64,000 nucleotides of DNA from Listeria seeligeri serovar 1/2b str. SLCC3954 (lineage in GTDB: Bacteria > Bacillota > Bacilli > Lactobacillales > Listeriaceae), in the NCBI RefSeq assembly GCF_000027145.1, contig NC_013891.1, positions 2,480,001 to 2,544,000 on the forward strand. Direction: 5' to 3'. The notes below the pieces were generated by a model. The model searched no databases. It saw only the letters and a program-made list of their open reading frames with translations, and was not told the origin of the DNA. A program made the position numbers and the translations under genes. Each line of letters opens with the position of its first letter. Within the stretch, counting starts at the first letter, position 1. Shown piece by piece: positions 52,350 through 61,906 of the stretch.

Positions 52350-53270
52350 TTAGCCTCTAAGACGTTCTATAATTCTTGATTTATCTGCAAAAATTTCTAA
52401 TGCCTCTGGAATAATCTCTAGTGTGTAGGGTGCTTTTCCGCCATAAACACCATCATAACTAACATTTAAATCTGTAGTACTTTTAATTTCTACTTTATTG
52501 GTGCGCGCATGAATGACGTGTGGACTATTCAAATGTGTTCCTTTTTTAATTGAAGCAAATAATTGGAATAGTTTTTGTGGGGAGACTTTTTTTAAAATTA
52601 AAAGTTCAAACATGCCACTATTTAATTGTGCTGGTGGACAAAGCGTTTCCATCCCACCAACTGAATTGGTTTTATTTACAAAAAACAATAGTATTTCACC
52701 TTGAAAAACTTGATTATTATAGCTAATTTCCACATTAACTGGCGATAGTTTTGGAAGCATTTGGAGTCCGCTGAAAAGATACGCCAGTCTGCCCCATTTT
52801 GATTTCATTGATTCTTTCACTGCATAAGTTATTTCGGTTATCTTTCCACCAGCCGCATTATTAATGAAAAATTCGGTCTCGTTAGCTTTTCCAATATCGA
52901 CACGAATCGTTTCTTGCTTTGCGATAATCTGAAGTGCTTCGAGCGGGTCTTTCGCAAAATTCAGTGCTCTTGCGTAGTCATTGGTTGTTCCCACTGGTAA
53001 AATCCCTAGTTTGGGCGGATTATTTACTTGCATTAACCCATTAACAACTTCATTCACCGTTCCATCTCCACCCGCTGCAATAACTACATCAAAGCCATCT
53101 TGAGCAGCTTGTTTTGCTATCATAGTAGTACTTTTTGGCGCTTTAGTTGATGGCACTAAAGTTACTTCAAAATCTGCCTCAGTTAAAATTTTTTCAGCAT
53201 CAGGAAGTAATTTTCGAAACTTATTTTTCCCTGCTACTGGGTTGTATATTATCATTGCTTTCGTCTGCAA
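52350..53270 (-). CDS. diacylglycerol/lipid kinase (YegS/DagK family)
   Basis: 306 residues. DAGK catalytic domain: IIYNPVAGKNKFRKLLPDAEKIL, nucleotide motif AAGGDGTVNEVVNGLM (~64-79) and PVGTTNDYARAL; C-terminal beta-sandwich with NNAAGGKITEITY. Likely recycles diacylglycerol from lipoteichoic acid synthesis to phosphatidic acid (DgkB-like), fitting the neighbouring laf genes, but other lipid substrates are possible. TTG start at 53270 with GGGAG upstream. Confidence 0.88.
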   Translation of the reverse strand: MQTKAMIIYNPVAGKNKFRKLLPDAEKILTEADFEVTLVPSTKAPKSTTMIAKQAAQDGFDVVIAAGGDGTVNEVVNGLMQVNNPPKLGILPVGTTNDYARALNFAKDPLEALQIIAKQETIRVDIGKANETEFFINNAAGGKITEITYAVKESMKSKWGRLAYLFSGLQMLPKLSPVNVEISYNNQVFQGEILLFFVNKTNSVGGMETLCPPAQLNSGMFELLILKKVSPQKLFQLFASIKKGTHLNSPHVIHARTNKVEIKSTTDLNVSYDGVYGGKAPYTLEIIPEALEIFADKSRIIERLRG

Positions 53271-53583
53271 ATGCCGCTCCCTCTTTCCTATTTATATTGT
53301 TTAGTTTCCTATTTTTTGGACAGAGTTGTCAACTTGTTTGACTGGAATAAATGGCATCCAACGAATAAGTTCTTTTTACCCATTACTAAACACACCTCTA
53401 CTATCTTTGAAAATCACTTTTTTTCATAACTTATAGAAATTTTATTACCATTATGTGACAAATTATGTGCAAATAGATTCATTGTTGCTAATTTGCATTG
53501 ACTCCGCTCTACCGTATTGTCATAATTAGAATAGAATAATTTTGACTTTTTTAAAAAGGTGTAGTTAGGAGAGGATTAAAACT
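53271..53583 (+). promoter_or_regulatory. upstream region of ami with sigma-A promoter
   Basis: Plus strand: TTGACT (53498-53503), 17-bp spacer, CATAAT (53521-53526), giving a leader of about 50 nt. AGGAGAGG precedes the TTG start. The part left of 53400 serves the minus-strand lipid kinase; a TTGACA is seen there on the minus strand at about 53330-53325 without a fitting -10. Confidence 0.65.
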
Positions 53584-56500
53584 TTGAAAAAAATAGTAAA
53601 ATCAGCGGTTGTTTTTGCAAGTCTTGCTTTTGTAGGTGTTTCCGCTAACATGATTCCAGAAAAAGCAAGCGCTTCGTCCATTAACACAGTACAAAAAGTG
53701 GATGATCAATCCGTTTACATCCCCGAGGCAGTTAAAGACGGGACAGCTACGGAAAATCATGATGGCTTTGAAGATGAGACTAGTAGCGTACTGAAGGAAG
53801 TCCCAATGCTTCGTGCAACGACGGGATATCCTAACGTCAATTCCTATATTAAAACAAACAAATTTTCCACAGCAAAGATAGAAAAACAATTAAAAAGCCA
53901 ATTTCCTAAGTTTAACTATCGTAATGGATATGGAAAGCCCGAGGGAATTGTTATCCATGAAACAGCCAATAATTCATCTACAATTACTGGCGAAATCAAT
54001 TATATGAGCAATAATTACAATAATGCCTTTGTTCACGCTTTTGTGGATAAATCACGGATAATCCAAATTCACCCTACCGAAAACGGGGTGTGGGGCGCTG
54101 GTCAATATGCCAATGCTCGTTTTATCCAAGTAGAATTAGTTCGTTCGAAGACATTTGACGAATTTTCTCGTTCAATTAATAACTATGCCTATTACACAGC
54201 TTATCTTTTAAATCAATATAAACTACCGGTAGATAACGCACATGGTGATGGCAAAGGTACTGTTTGGTCCCATGATGCAGTTACGCGTTACTTAGGCGGA
54301 ACAACGCATACGGACCCAGTTGGCTATTTCAACCAGTGGGGATACAATTTCACGGACTTTGTTTCTTTAGTGAATGAAAAGTATAAAGCAATGAAAGTAT
54401 CCTACGAAAAAATCGAATACGACAAAGCAATCACTGCCTATAGTCGTGTGAAAACTGCAACCGGCAATTCCGTATGGACGAAGCCGAACAAAACAGAGGG
54501 CGCCAAACTAGTTAACCCACTTTCATCTTATACTGGTAAAAACTTGCGCATCCTTCGTGAAGCTAAAACGCCAAGTGCGATTTGGTATCAATTTAGTATT
54601 GGTGGAAAAACGATTGGTTGGGTAGATTCCAAAGCCCTTAATACATTCTACAAACCTAGCATGGAGAAAGTTATAACTGGTACGCGTTATGTGCTTCCAA
54701 GTAAACAAAATGTACACTACTACGGACTTCCTGTAGAAGATTCCGCGATTGACCGTGGACCACTTTCTAAATTCAATGGTCAAGCTCTGACACTTCAACG
54801 TGAAGCGACAATTGAAGGACAACTTTGGTACCGCGTGAAAGATCTTGGCTGGGTTAAAGCAGCTAACTTAACAACTACAAAATATGATTTAATCGAATAT
54901 GACAAAGCAATTACTGCTTATAGTCGCGTGAAGACCGCAGCTGGCAATTACGTTTGGACTAAACCGAACAAAACTGAAGGTGCCAAACAAGTTGGAGCAC
55001 TTTCCGCTTATTCTGGCAAAAACATGCGTATCATTCGAGAAGCCAAAACTCCAAGTGCTATCTGGTATCAATTCAGCATAAACGGAAAAACAATTGGCTG
55101 GGTGGACTCTAAGGCGCTCGATACTTTCTATACACCAAGTATGGAGAAAAACTTAACGGCAACTCGTTATGTAGCTCCAGGCAAAGAAACACAACATTAC
55201 TACGGATTACCTGTAGCGGACTCGGCGATTGACCGCGGACCACTTTCTAAATTTGCAGGACAAACGCTTACTGTACAGCGAGAAGCAACCATCGAAGGCG
55301 AGCTATGGTATCGTGTGAAAGATCTTGGTTGGACAAAAGCTTCCAACTTAACCGCAAGCCAGTATGATAAAGTCGAATACGATAAAGCAATTACTGCCTA
55401 TAGTCGAGTAAAAACGGCAGCTAACAATTCCGTGTGGACAAAACCATATCGAACTTCTGGTTACAAACTAGTTAATCCACTTTCCTCCTATACTGGTAAG
55501 AATATGCGTATCATCCGTGAGGCAAAAACTTCAACTGGTATTTGGTATCAATTTAGCATCGGTGGAAAAACGATTGGCTGGGTTGACTCTAAAGCACTTG
55601 ATACATTCTACACACCTAGTATGGAAAAAGTTATAACTGGTACGCGTTATGTGCTTCCAAGTAAACAAAATTTACACTACTACGGACTTCCTGTAGAAGA
55701 TTCCGCGATTGACCGTGGACCACTTTCTAAATTCAATGGTCAAGCTCTGACACTTCAACGTGAAGCGACAATTGAAGGACAACTTTGGTACCGCGTGAAA
55801 GATCTTGGTTGGGTTAAAGCAGCCAATCTATCTTCTACAAATTATGAAGCAATTGAATACAATAAAGCCATTACCGCTTATAGTCGTGTGAAAACAGCAT
55901 CTGGAAACTATGTTTGGACAAATCCAGGTAAAACAGAAGGCGCCAAACAAGTTAGCGCTCTGTCAGCTTATTCTGGTAAAAACCTACGCATTTTACGAGA
56001 AGCAAAAACCGCAAGTGGCATCTGGTATCAATTCAGTGTAGACGGAAAAACAATTGGCTGGGTAGATACGAAAGCTCTAACCACATTCTATACACCTAGC
56101 ATGGAGAAAAACTTAACGGCAACTCGTTATGTCGCTCCTGGCAAAGAAACGCAACACTACTATGGGTTACCTGTAGTTGATACTGCAAATGACCGCGGAC
56201 CACTTTCGAAGTTTATGGGCAAAACGCTTACTGTTCAACGGGAAGCAACCATTGAAGGCGAGCTATGGTATCGTGTGAAAGACCTTGGTTGGACGAAAGC
56301 TTCCACTTTAACAGCAAATCAATATGATAAAGTCGAATATGATAAGGCAACAACTGCGTATAGTCGTGTGAAAACCGCTACTGGCAATTCCGTATGGACG
56401 AAACCTTATCGAACTTCTGGTTACAAGCTAGTTAATCCACTTTCCTCCTATACTGGCAAAAACATGCGTATCATTCGTGAAGCAAAAACTTCAAGTGGTA

Positions 56501-56805
56501 TCTGGTATCAATTTAGTATTGATGGAAAAACGATTGGTTGGGTAGACTCTAAAGCTCTTAATACGTTCTATACGCCTAGCATGGAGAAAAATTTAACAGC
56601 AACTCGTTATGTGCTAGCAAGTAAACAAAACGAACATTATTACGGATTACCTGTTGTGGATTCGGCGATTGATCGTGGGCCACTTTCTAAATTCAACGGA
56701 AAAACGCTTACTGTTCAACGCGAAGCAACCATTGAAGGACAACTTTGGTACCGTGTGAAAGATCTTGGTTGGACGAAAGCAGCCAACCTTAGTGCAAAAA
56801 AATAA
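53584..56805 (+). CDS. ami: autolysin amidase Ami with ten GW modules
   Basis: 1073 residues, secreted. Signal peptide residues 1-30 (ends ASA). A short linker precedes an amidase_2 (N-acetylmuramoyl-L-alanine amidase) domain about 85-270, with zinc-ligand candidates His125 (IVIHETAN) and His242 (THTDPVGYF). From residue 280, five 160-residue units each contain two GW modules (IGWVDSKAL and DLGWxKA), ten in all; GW modules bind lipoteichoic acid and anchor the enzyme on the surface. The EGD-e protein I recall is 917 residues with eight modules, so this one would have an extra pair. TTG start after AGGAGAGG. Also an adhesin in L. monocytogenes. Confidence 0.95.
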   Translation: MKKIVKSAVVFASLAFVGVSANMIPEKASASSINTVQKVDDQSVYIPEAVKDGTATENHDGFEDETSSVLKEVPMLRATTGYPNVNSYIKTNKFSTAKIEKQLKSQFPKFNYRNGYGKPEGIVIHETANNSSTITGEINYMSNNYNNAFVHAFVDKSRIIQIHPTENGVWGAGQYANARFIQVELVRSKTFDEFSRSINNYAYYTAYLLNQYKLPVDNAHGDGKGTVWSHDAVTRYLGGTTHTDPVGYFNQWGYNFTDFVSLVNEKYKAMKVSYEKIEYDKAITAYSRVKTATGNSVWTKPNKTEGAKLVNPLSSYTGKNLRILREAKTPSAIWYQFSIGGKTIGWVDSKALNTFYKPSMEKVITGTRYVLPSKQNVHYYGLPVEDSAIDRGPLSKFNGQALTLQREATIEGQLWYRVKDLGWVKAANLTTTKYDLIEYDKAITAYSRVKTAAGNYVWTKPNKTEGAKQVGALSAYSGKNMRIIREAKTPSAIWYQFSINGKTIGWVDSKALDTFYTPSMEKNLTATRYVAPGKETQHYYGLPVADSAIDRGPLSKFAGQTLTVQREATIEGELWYRVKDLGWTKASNLTASQYDKVEYDKAITAYSRVKTAANNSVWTKPYRTSGYKLVNPLSSYTGKNMRIIREAKTSTGIWYQFSIGGKTIGWVDSKALDTFYTPSMEKVITGTRYVLPSKQNLHYYGLPVEDSAIDRGPLSKFNGQALTLQREATIEGQLWYRVKDLGWVKAANLSSTNYEAIEYNKAITAYSRVKTASGNYVWTNPGKTEGAKQVSALSAYSGKNLRILREAKTASGIWYQFSVDGKTIGWVDTKALTTFYTPSMEKNLTATRYVAPGKETQHYYGLPVVDTANDRGPLSKFMGKTLTVQREATIEGELWYRVKDLGWTKASTLTANQYDKVEYDKATTAYSRVKTATGNSVWTKPYRTSGYKLVNPLSSYTGKNMRIIREAKTSSGIWYQFSIDGKTIGWVDSKALNTFYTPSMEKNLTATRYVLASKQNEHYYGLPVVDSAIDRGPLSKFNGKTLTVQREATIEGQLWYRVKDLGWTKAANLSAKK
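54421..56802 (+). repeat. five tandem 480-bp units encoding GW module pairs
   Basis: Units begin at 54421, 54901, 55381, 55861 and 56341 with exact 480-bp spacing and no indel. Units 1 and 3 share a stretch at 54661-54849 / 55621-55809 with only about three base differences; units 2 and 4 are similarly close in their second halves. The higher-order period is thus 960 bp. Confidence 0.95.
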
Positions 56806-56811
56806 TAAACC

Positions 56812-56850
56812 AAAAAGCCTCCCAGCCAAACTTGGCTGGGAGGCTTTTTT
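56812..56850. terminator. bidirectional terminator between ami and pyrG
   Basis: AAAAAGCCTCCCAGCCAA with TTGGCTGGGAGGCTTTTT, 2-base centre; A-run and T-run on either side. Serves converging ami and pyrG. Confidence 0.96.
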
Positions 56851-56853
56851 AAC

Positions 56854-58452
56854 TTATTTATTGTTAAGTGCTGCTCCGATAAAGTCTTTAAATAAACTTT
56901 GTGGACGGTTAGGGCGTGAAATGAATTCTGGATGATATTGGCAAGCAACAAACCAAGGATGGTCAGTTAGTTCGACTACTTCTACTAGACGGCCATCTGG
57001 ACTTGTTGCAGAAACAATCATGCCAGCGTCTTCCATTTGTTCTCTATACTCGTTGTTAAACTCGTAACGGTGACGGTGACGCTCTTCTACAAGTGTTTTA
57101 CCATAAGCAGCCTCCGTTTTTGTTCCTTGCTTAATACGAGCTGGATACAAGCCGAGGCGAAGTGTGCCACCCATGTTCTCAATATTTTTTTGTTCTGGTA
57201 ATAAATCAATGATATTATGTTTAGTTTCTGGTTCAATTTCTGCTGAATGCGCGCCTTCAAGACCAAGTACATTACGAGCAAATTCAACTGTTGCTAATTG
57301 CATTCCTAAACAAATACCGAAATAAGGAATTTTATTTACACGTGCATATTCGATAGCAGCGATTTTACCTTCAATGGCACGATCTCCAAAACCACCAGGA
57401 ACTAAAATCCCATCAATGTCTTTCATGATTTCAGCAACATTTTCTTTGGTTACTTTTTCGGAATCAATCCAGTCGATTTCGATTTCCGCATCATGGTCAT
57501 ATCCAGCATGGCGAAGTGCTTCTGCTACAGAAAGATACGCATCTTGCAAGGAAACATATTTACCAACTAAGCCAATACGTACTTTTTTGGATAGGTTTTT
57601 CACACGGTGAACTAAATCTTTCCAATCAGTCATTTCAGCTTGTGGTGCTTCTAATTGCAAGTGTTCTAGAACGATATCATCCATTTTTTGTTTTTGTAAT
57701 GAAAGTGGTACGTTGTAAAGTGTTTCTTCATCACGAGATTCAATGACTTCAGAAGCTTTAATATCACAAAATAGAGCAATCTTGTCTTTCATCTCTTGGG
57801 AAACTGGTTGCTCCGTACGAACAACGATAATGTTTGGTTGAATTCCCAAACTACGTAACTCTTTTACACTATGTTGCGTTGGTTTAGTTTTCATTTCACC
57901 AGCTGCTTTGATGTAAGGAATTAAAGTTGTATGGATATAAAGCACGTTTTCTGCACCTACATCACCTTTAATTTGGCGAATTGCTTCTAAGAATGGTAAC
58001 GATTCGATATCACCAACAGTTCCACCAATTTCAGTAATAATAATATCAGAATTGGTCATGCGAGCTGCACGGAAAACACGATCTTTTAATTCATTTGTAA
58101 TATGCGGAATAACTTGCACTGTTCCACCTAAGTAATCCCCGCGACGTTCTTTTTTAATAACTTCTGAGTAAACTTTACCAGTTGTTACATTGCTGTACTT
58201 ATTTAAGTTAATGTCAATAAAGCGTTCGTAATGGCCAAGGTCCAAGTCAGTTTCTGCGCCGTCATCCGTCACATAAACTTCCCCATGTTGGTATGGACTC
58301 ATTGTTCCTGGATCCACATTGATGTATGGATCAAATTTTTGAATAGTTACACTAAGTCCACGATTTTTCAGCAAACGTCCTAGTGAAGCTGCTGTGATTC
58401 CTTTTCCGATTGACGAAACTACGCCACCTGTAACGAAAATATACTTTGTCAT
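56854..58452 (-). CDS. pyrG: CTP synthase
   Basis: Amidates UTP to CTP with glutamine. 532 residues: N-terminal synthetase domain (~1-266) with [22 protein letters not shown] and the Mg/UTP site [18 protein letters not shown]-terminal class I glutaminase (~290-532) with nucleophile Cys in GICLGMQLA and the His/Glu pair in CQYHPEF. ATG at 58452. Preceded by the leader described separately, which makes expression respond to CTP. Confidence 0.98.
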   Translation of the reverse strand: MTKYIFVTGGVVSSIGKGITAASLGRLLKNRGLSVTIQKFDPYINVDPGTMSPYQHGEVYVTDDGAETDLDLGHYERFIDINLNKYSNVTTGKVYSEVIKKERRGDYLGGTVQVIPHITNELKDRVFRAARMTNSDIIITEIGGTVGDIESLPFLEAIRQIKGDVGAENVLYIHTTLIPYIKAAGEMKTKPTQHSVKELRSLGIQPNIIVVRTEQPVSQEMKDKIALFCDIKASEVIESRDEETLYNVPLSLQKQKMDDIVLEHLQLEAPQAEMTDWKDLVHRVKNLSKKVRIGLVGKYVSLQDAYLSVAEALRHAGYDHDAEIEIDWIDSEKVTKENVAEIMKDIDGILVPGGFGDRAIEGKIAAIEYARVNKIPYFGICLGMQLATVEFARNVLGLEGAHSAEIEPETKHNIIDLLPEQKNIENMGGTLRLGLYPARIKQGTKTEAAYGKTLVEERHRHRYEFNNEYREQMEDAGMIVSATSPDGRLVEVVELTDHPWFVACQYHPEFISRPNRPQSLFKDFIGAALNNK

Positions 58453-58598
58453 GTTAAAAAAATCTACTCCTTCCTGAAATAAAAAACTTGCAGGGTTCTG
58501 ACTATTTTCCTGCTGGGGTGGGAAATTGCCAGATAAAACAATATTGCGATTTTCTTTGTCGTACTTATCGCAATTTCAAGTATTTTGTAAACCAAAAT

Positions 58599-58637
58599 AA
58601 AAAACACTCCGCCTACTTCATAAAAGTAAGGGAGCGC
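58599..58637 (-). promoter_or_regulatory. pyrG: pyrG transcription attenuator
   Basis: Minus strand: CGCTCCCTTACTT pairs with GAAGTAGGCGGAGTG, loop TTAT, followed by T6: an intrinsic terminator about 40-75 nt into the leader. Its 5' arm is pyrimidine-rich (CTCCCTT), able to pair with a slipped G-run at the transcript start, as in B. subtilis pyrG. Confidence 0.88.
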
Positions 58638-58674
58638 TGAATCTCATAAATATCCGTCCCTATAAAAGGGAGCC

Positions 58675-58711
58675 CAAATAAAATACTACTAATGATAGCG
58701 AGATAAGTCAA
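58675..58711 (-). promoter_or_regulatory. pyrG: pyrG promoter and GGGC start site
   Basis: Minus strand: TTGACT (58711-58706), 17-bp spacer, TAGTAT (58688-58683), 7 bases, then GGGCTCCC from 58675. The GGGC start is the B. subtilis-type slippage site: low CTP stalls polymerase at +4 and extra Gs are added. Confidence 0.88.
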
Positions 58712-58754
58712 GCCTTTATTTTTTGAAAACGCCATCAATCCTTTTATCTGAACT

Positions 58755-58803
58755 AAAAAAAATCAGATAGGTACATCCATAAAAATGGAGCGTATCTATC
58801 TGA
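58755..58803 (-). terminator. rpoE terminator
   Basis: Minus strand GTCAGATAGATAC...CC / GG...GTACCTATCTGAT, then T8. Lies 11 bases past the rpoE stop. Confidence 0.92.
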
Positions 58804-58814
58804 CTTAAAATCAT

Positions 58815-59348
58815 TTATTTATCTTCTGGGTCTTCTGTATAATCCCCATCTGTATAGTCATCTTCTACAGTCGCTAAATCGCCTTCGATTCCGTCTGGTA
58901 AATGATCATCGTCGTCTTCGTCTTCATCAAGTAAGACATCAGCAAGAGTAATTTCTTCTTCGCCAAGCTCTTCTACAACTTCTTCATCATCGTAGTCAAC
59001 GTCATCATCCAGAATTTCTTCATCTTCATCATCGTCATCTGATTTGCGTTTTTTCTTCGGTGTTGTTTGTGTTTGAACTTCTTCATCAATTGCATCCATT
59101 GGATACCAAGCGCGAAGTCCCCATGTGTTATTACCTAGTGAAATAAAGTTTCCATCAATATTCATATCTGTATAAAATTGAACAAGACGCTCTCTTATTT
59201 CTGCATCTTTCAAACCTAGGAACGTTTGAATCTCTTTCACTAATTCAGGAAAAAGGATTGTTTCTTTCCGTTGTTCCAAAATAAAATGTGCAACATCAAT
59301 TAAAGATAGCTCACTGCGTTCTTCTTGCGTTAAGTTCTTTAAATCCAA
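58815..59348 (-). CDS. rpoE: RNA polymerase delta subunit
   Basis: 177 residues. N-terminal HARE-HTH domain (~1-90; LTQEERSELSLIDVAHFILEQRK ... NTWGLRAWYPMD), then a basic KKKRK patch and a very acidic tail of Asp/Glu runs to the end, the delta-factor pattern; it speeds release and recycling of RNA polymerase. I use TTG at 59348 because AAAGGG is 9 bases before it; a GTG nine bases upstream is too close to that site. Confidence 0.93.
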   Translation of the reverse strand: MDLKNLTQEERSELSLIDVAHFILEQRKETILFPELVKEIQTFLGLKDAEIRERLVQFYTDMNIDGNFISLGNNTWGLRAWYPMDAIDEEVQTQTTPKKKRKSDDDDEDEEILDDDVDYDDEEVVEELGEEEITLADVLLDEDEDDDDHLPDGIEGDLATVEDDYTDGDYTEDPEDK

Positions 59349-59419
59349 AACTGGCACGCCCTTTCTATCGTAATTCCAATTTATTTAGCTGTTATTTTTT
59401 CGTTCAGCCCAACTTCACT

Positions 59420-59448
59420 ATTTTACATGTTATTTCTGGCAAGTACAA
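59420..59448 (-). promoter_or_regulatory. candidate rpoE promoter
   Basis: Minus strand: TTGTAC (59448-59443), 17-bp spacer, TAAAAT (59425-59420). Confidence 0.5.
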
Positions 59449-59468
59449 CCTAAATTTACTTAATTACA

Positions 59469-59621
59469 TCAATTCTTCTTGACTATTTTATATCCGACGT
59501 AAAAGAATAGGAAGGCCATTAAAAGAATTGGGATAGATCCAAGTTGAAAGTCGTAGAGAATATAGATTGCGACGCACAGAAACACGAAAAGCAGCGCCAA
59601 AATTATTAATCGCTTCATCAT
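59469..59621 (-). CDS. small membrane protein, 50 residues, unknown function
   Basis: Start ATGATG at 59621 after GGGGAGAGC; stop TGA at 59471-59469. The product begins MMKRLIILALLFVFLCVA and ends FFYVGYKIVKKN: basic N-terminus, a first hydrophobic segment (~4-23), a short polar turn YDFQLGS, a second (~29-44) and a basic end. This two-helix layout with a good ribosome site supports a real gene, although no family is recognised. It lies in the 355-bp gap between rpoE and argS. Confidence 0.65.
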   Translation of the reverse strand: MMKRLIILALLFVFLCVAIYILYDFQLGSIPILLMAFLFFYVGYKIVKKN

Positions 59622-59712
59622 ATGCTCTCCCCGTTTTTTCAATTACCTATGTTTCTATTAACTTTAGTACATTTTGGTTATAACGTCAACGAGTAACCTA
59701 AAATTTTAGGTT

Positions 59713-61383
59713 TTACATTTTTTCTGGTGCAGATACACCAAGAAGTGTCAAACCATTTCTAAGGGTAATTTGAGCTGTTTTGATAAGCGCTAGCCTTGCT
59801 TTTGTTACCTCTAAATTATCCATATCGAGTACTTTATTACTGTTATAAAAACGATGGAACGCAGCAGCTAAATCATTTAAATACCGCACAATTCTGTGAG
59901 GCGCTCTTTTTACAGCCGCTTCCGCAACAACATCCGCAAATTCGCCTAGTACTTTTAATAAATCATATTCCGCTTCTGTTTGAAGTAAACTCATGTCTGC
60001 TTCTTTTGAAACATCGAGATTTTGTTCCTTACCAGCGCGTAAAATACTAGAAATCCTCGCATGTGCGTATTGGACATAATAAACCGGATTATCATTAGAA
60101 GTAGATTTCGCTAAGCTCATATCAAAATTCATATGTGTATCTGAACTACGCATAGCAAAGAAATATCTTGTTGCATCCAAGCCAACTTCTTCAATTAGGT
60201 CACGCATTGTAACTGATTTACCAGTCCGTTTACTCATTTTAACTTGTACACCATCTTCAAACAAGTGTACTAACTGAATAATTTCTACTTCTAATTGGTT
60301 TGGTGAATACCCTAATGCTTCAATTGCCGCACGCATCCTTGGAATATAACCATGGTGGTCTGCTCCCCAAATGTCAATTAACACGTCAAACCCGCGCTCT
60401 AATTTGTTTAAATGATACGCGATATCTGGTAAGAAATAAGTGTAGCTTCCATCTGACTTAATTAGCACACGGTCTTTATCATCTTCAAAGTCCGTCGTTC
60501 TAAGCCAAGTTGCTCCATCTTGCTCATAGATATAACCGTTCTCGCGCAGTCGTTCAAGCGCCGGTAATACTTTGTTTTCTTCATATAGCGATGTTTCTGA
60601 AAACCACTCATCAAATGATACACGGAATTCTTCTAAGTCCGCACGCAATTTATCAGTTTCAAAGTCAAGTGCATCCACCCGAAAAACCGAACGCCGCTCT
60701 TCTTCACTTGTACTCACGTATTTATCGCCATATTTTGCTGCTAGATCTTTTCCCAGTGAGATAATATCAGCCCCGCGGTAGCCATCTTCTGGAAAATCCG
60801 CCTCTAAACCTAACGCTTCAAAATAACGCGCTTCAGCTGATAGTACTAAATTATTAATTTGATTACCAGCATCATTGATATAATATTCTCTTGAAACATT
60901 ATATCCCGCCATTGTCATGATATTCGCAAGAGAGTCACCAATTGCCGCTCCACGTGCATGCCCTAAATGCAAGTCACCAGTCGGATTAGCAGAAACAAAC
61001 TCAATTTGGAATTTTTCACCTTTACCAAAATCAGACTTTCCGTACGCATCATCTTCCGTTAAAATAACTGGTACTAAATCAGTTAAATACGCATTATCTA
61101 GGTAAAAATTAATAAATCCTGGTCCTGCTATTTCTACTTCTTTGATTAGTTTATTATCTTTTTTTAGTTCCGGGACAATACTCTCCGCAATTTGACGAGG
61201 TGCTTTTTTTGCTACTCGAGCAAGCTGCATCGCAATATTAGTAGAATAATCTCCATGCTTTTTGTCTTTAGGTACTTCTAATAAAATTTCTGGTACTTCT
61301 GCCGCTTCTAAACCAACCGCTTGAACAACTGCTTGTTTAATGTGTTGGATTAGTTTAACCTGATTCTCTTGCATGACATTCAT
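59713..61383 (-). CDS. argS: arginyl-tRNA synthetase
   Basis: Class I synthetase, 556 residues. N-terminal ArgRS additional domain, HIGH-type motif in [21 protein letters not shown] (~130-150), [24 protein letters not shown], a [17 protein letters not shown]-type loop (~370), and a DALR anticodon-binding domain at the C-terminus (LVLISxA-type [19 protein letters not shown]). The ATG shares ATGA with the DUF1934 gene's stop, with GAGGAGG 7 bases upstream. Confidence 0.97.
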   Translation of the reverse strand: MNVMQENQVKLIQHIKQAVVQAVGLEAAEVPEILLEVPKDKKHGDYSTNIAMQLARVAKKAPRQIAESIVPELKKDNKLIKEVEIAGPGFINFYLDNAYLTDLVPVILTEDDAYGKSDFGKGEKFQIEFVSANPTGDLHLGHARGAAIGDSLANIMTMAGYNVSREYYINDAGNQINNLVLSAEARYFEALGLEADFPEDGYRGADIISLGKDLAAKYGDKYVSTSEEERRSVFRVDALDFETDKLRADLEEFRVSFDEWFSETSLYEENKVLPALERLRENGYIYEQDGATWLRTTDFEDDKDRVLIKSDGSYTYFLPDIAYHLNKLERGFDVLIDIWGADHHGYIPRMRAAIEALGYSPNQLEVEIIQLVHLFEDGVQVKMSKRTGKSVTMRDLIEEVGLDATRYFFAMRSSDTHMNFDMSLAKSTSNDNPVYYVQYAHARISSILRAGKEQNLDVSKEADMSLLQTEAEYDLLKVLGEFADVVAEAAVKRAPHRIVRYLNDLAAAFHRFYNSNKVLDMDNLEVTKARLALIKTAQITLRNGLTLLGVSAPEKM

Positions 61384-61829
61384 TCTGCGTCCTCCTCTAT
61401 TTTCATTAAAACTGTATATGAGCCAATATACTCACCTTGGCTTAGTAAATCATATTGAAACGCCACTTCGCTTAATACATCTGGTTTATTTTCATATAAT
61501 TCTTCCATGGATACAAGTTCTGATTCCAGCTGTAATTTCCCCGCTCCTGAATCCACTGATGCGGTACTTCTTCGCTTATCTCGGAAAAAGTGCATACGCA
61601 TATTTACTGCGCCACTTCTCATTAAAAGCAGCTCATTATCTGCAATTTTAAGAACTGTACGAATCGTTCCCGCTAATTGTTTTTCCTCATAATGCAGATA
61701 CCTGTTTCCCTTGTCTTTATAAAAAACGCCCGAAACAGACATAGCGGTTTTTTCTTCTGCATCCATCTGCCGGATGACATTGGTGATATGAATAATTACT
61801 TTTTTTCGTTCCATTTGATTCGTCGTCAT
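61380..61829 (-). CDS. DUF1934 beta-barrel protein (YwiB-like)
   Basis: 149 residues of the DUF1934/YwiB family (calycin-like barrel): [31 protein letters not shown]-type strand ([20 protein letters not shown]), ending with [20 protein letters not shown]. Function unknown. Coupled to argS by a 4-bp overlap, an arrangement also found in Bacillus (ywiB-argS). ATG start. Confidence 0.88.
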   Translation of the reverse strand: MTTNQMERKKVIIHITNVIRQMDAEEKTAMSVSGVFYKDKGNRYLHYEEKQLAGTIRTVLKIADNELLLMRSGAVNMRMHFFRDKRRSTASVDSGAGKLQLESELVSMEELYENKPDVLSEVAFQYDLLSQGEYIGSYTVLMKIEEDAE

Positions 61830-61873
61830 ATCGCTTATTTACCCCTTTCCGGTCAGAAGAATAGACGCATTAT

Positions 61874-61902
61874 ATTATAGTGAAAAATAGCATGAAAAGC
61901 AA
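61874..61902 (-). promoter_or_regulatory. promoter of the DUF1934-argS operon
   Basis: Minus strand: TTGCTT (61902-61897), 17-bp spacer, TATAAT (61879-61874), 45 bp before the ATG. Confidence 0.6.
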
Positions 61903-61906
61903 CAGG

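Noticed and set aside
52340-52353. CcpA cre site near fbaA and the lipid kinase
   Set aside because: TGAAAACGCTTTAG matches the core but lacks the conserved CA at the end, and it overlaps the kinase stop codon.
54421-56802. CRISPR or tandem satellite array
   Set aside because: The repeats are 480 bp, in frame and coding for GW modules of Ami.
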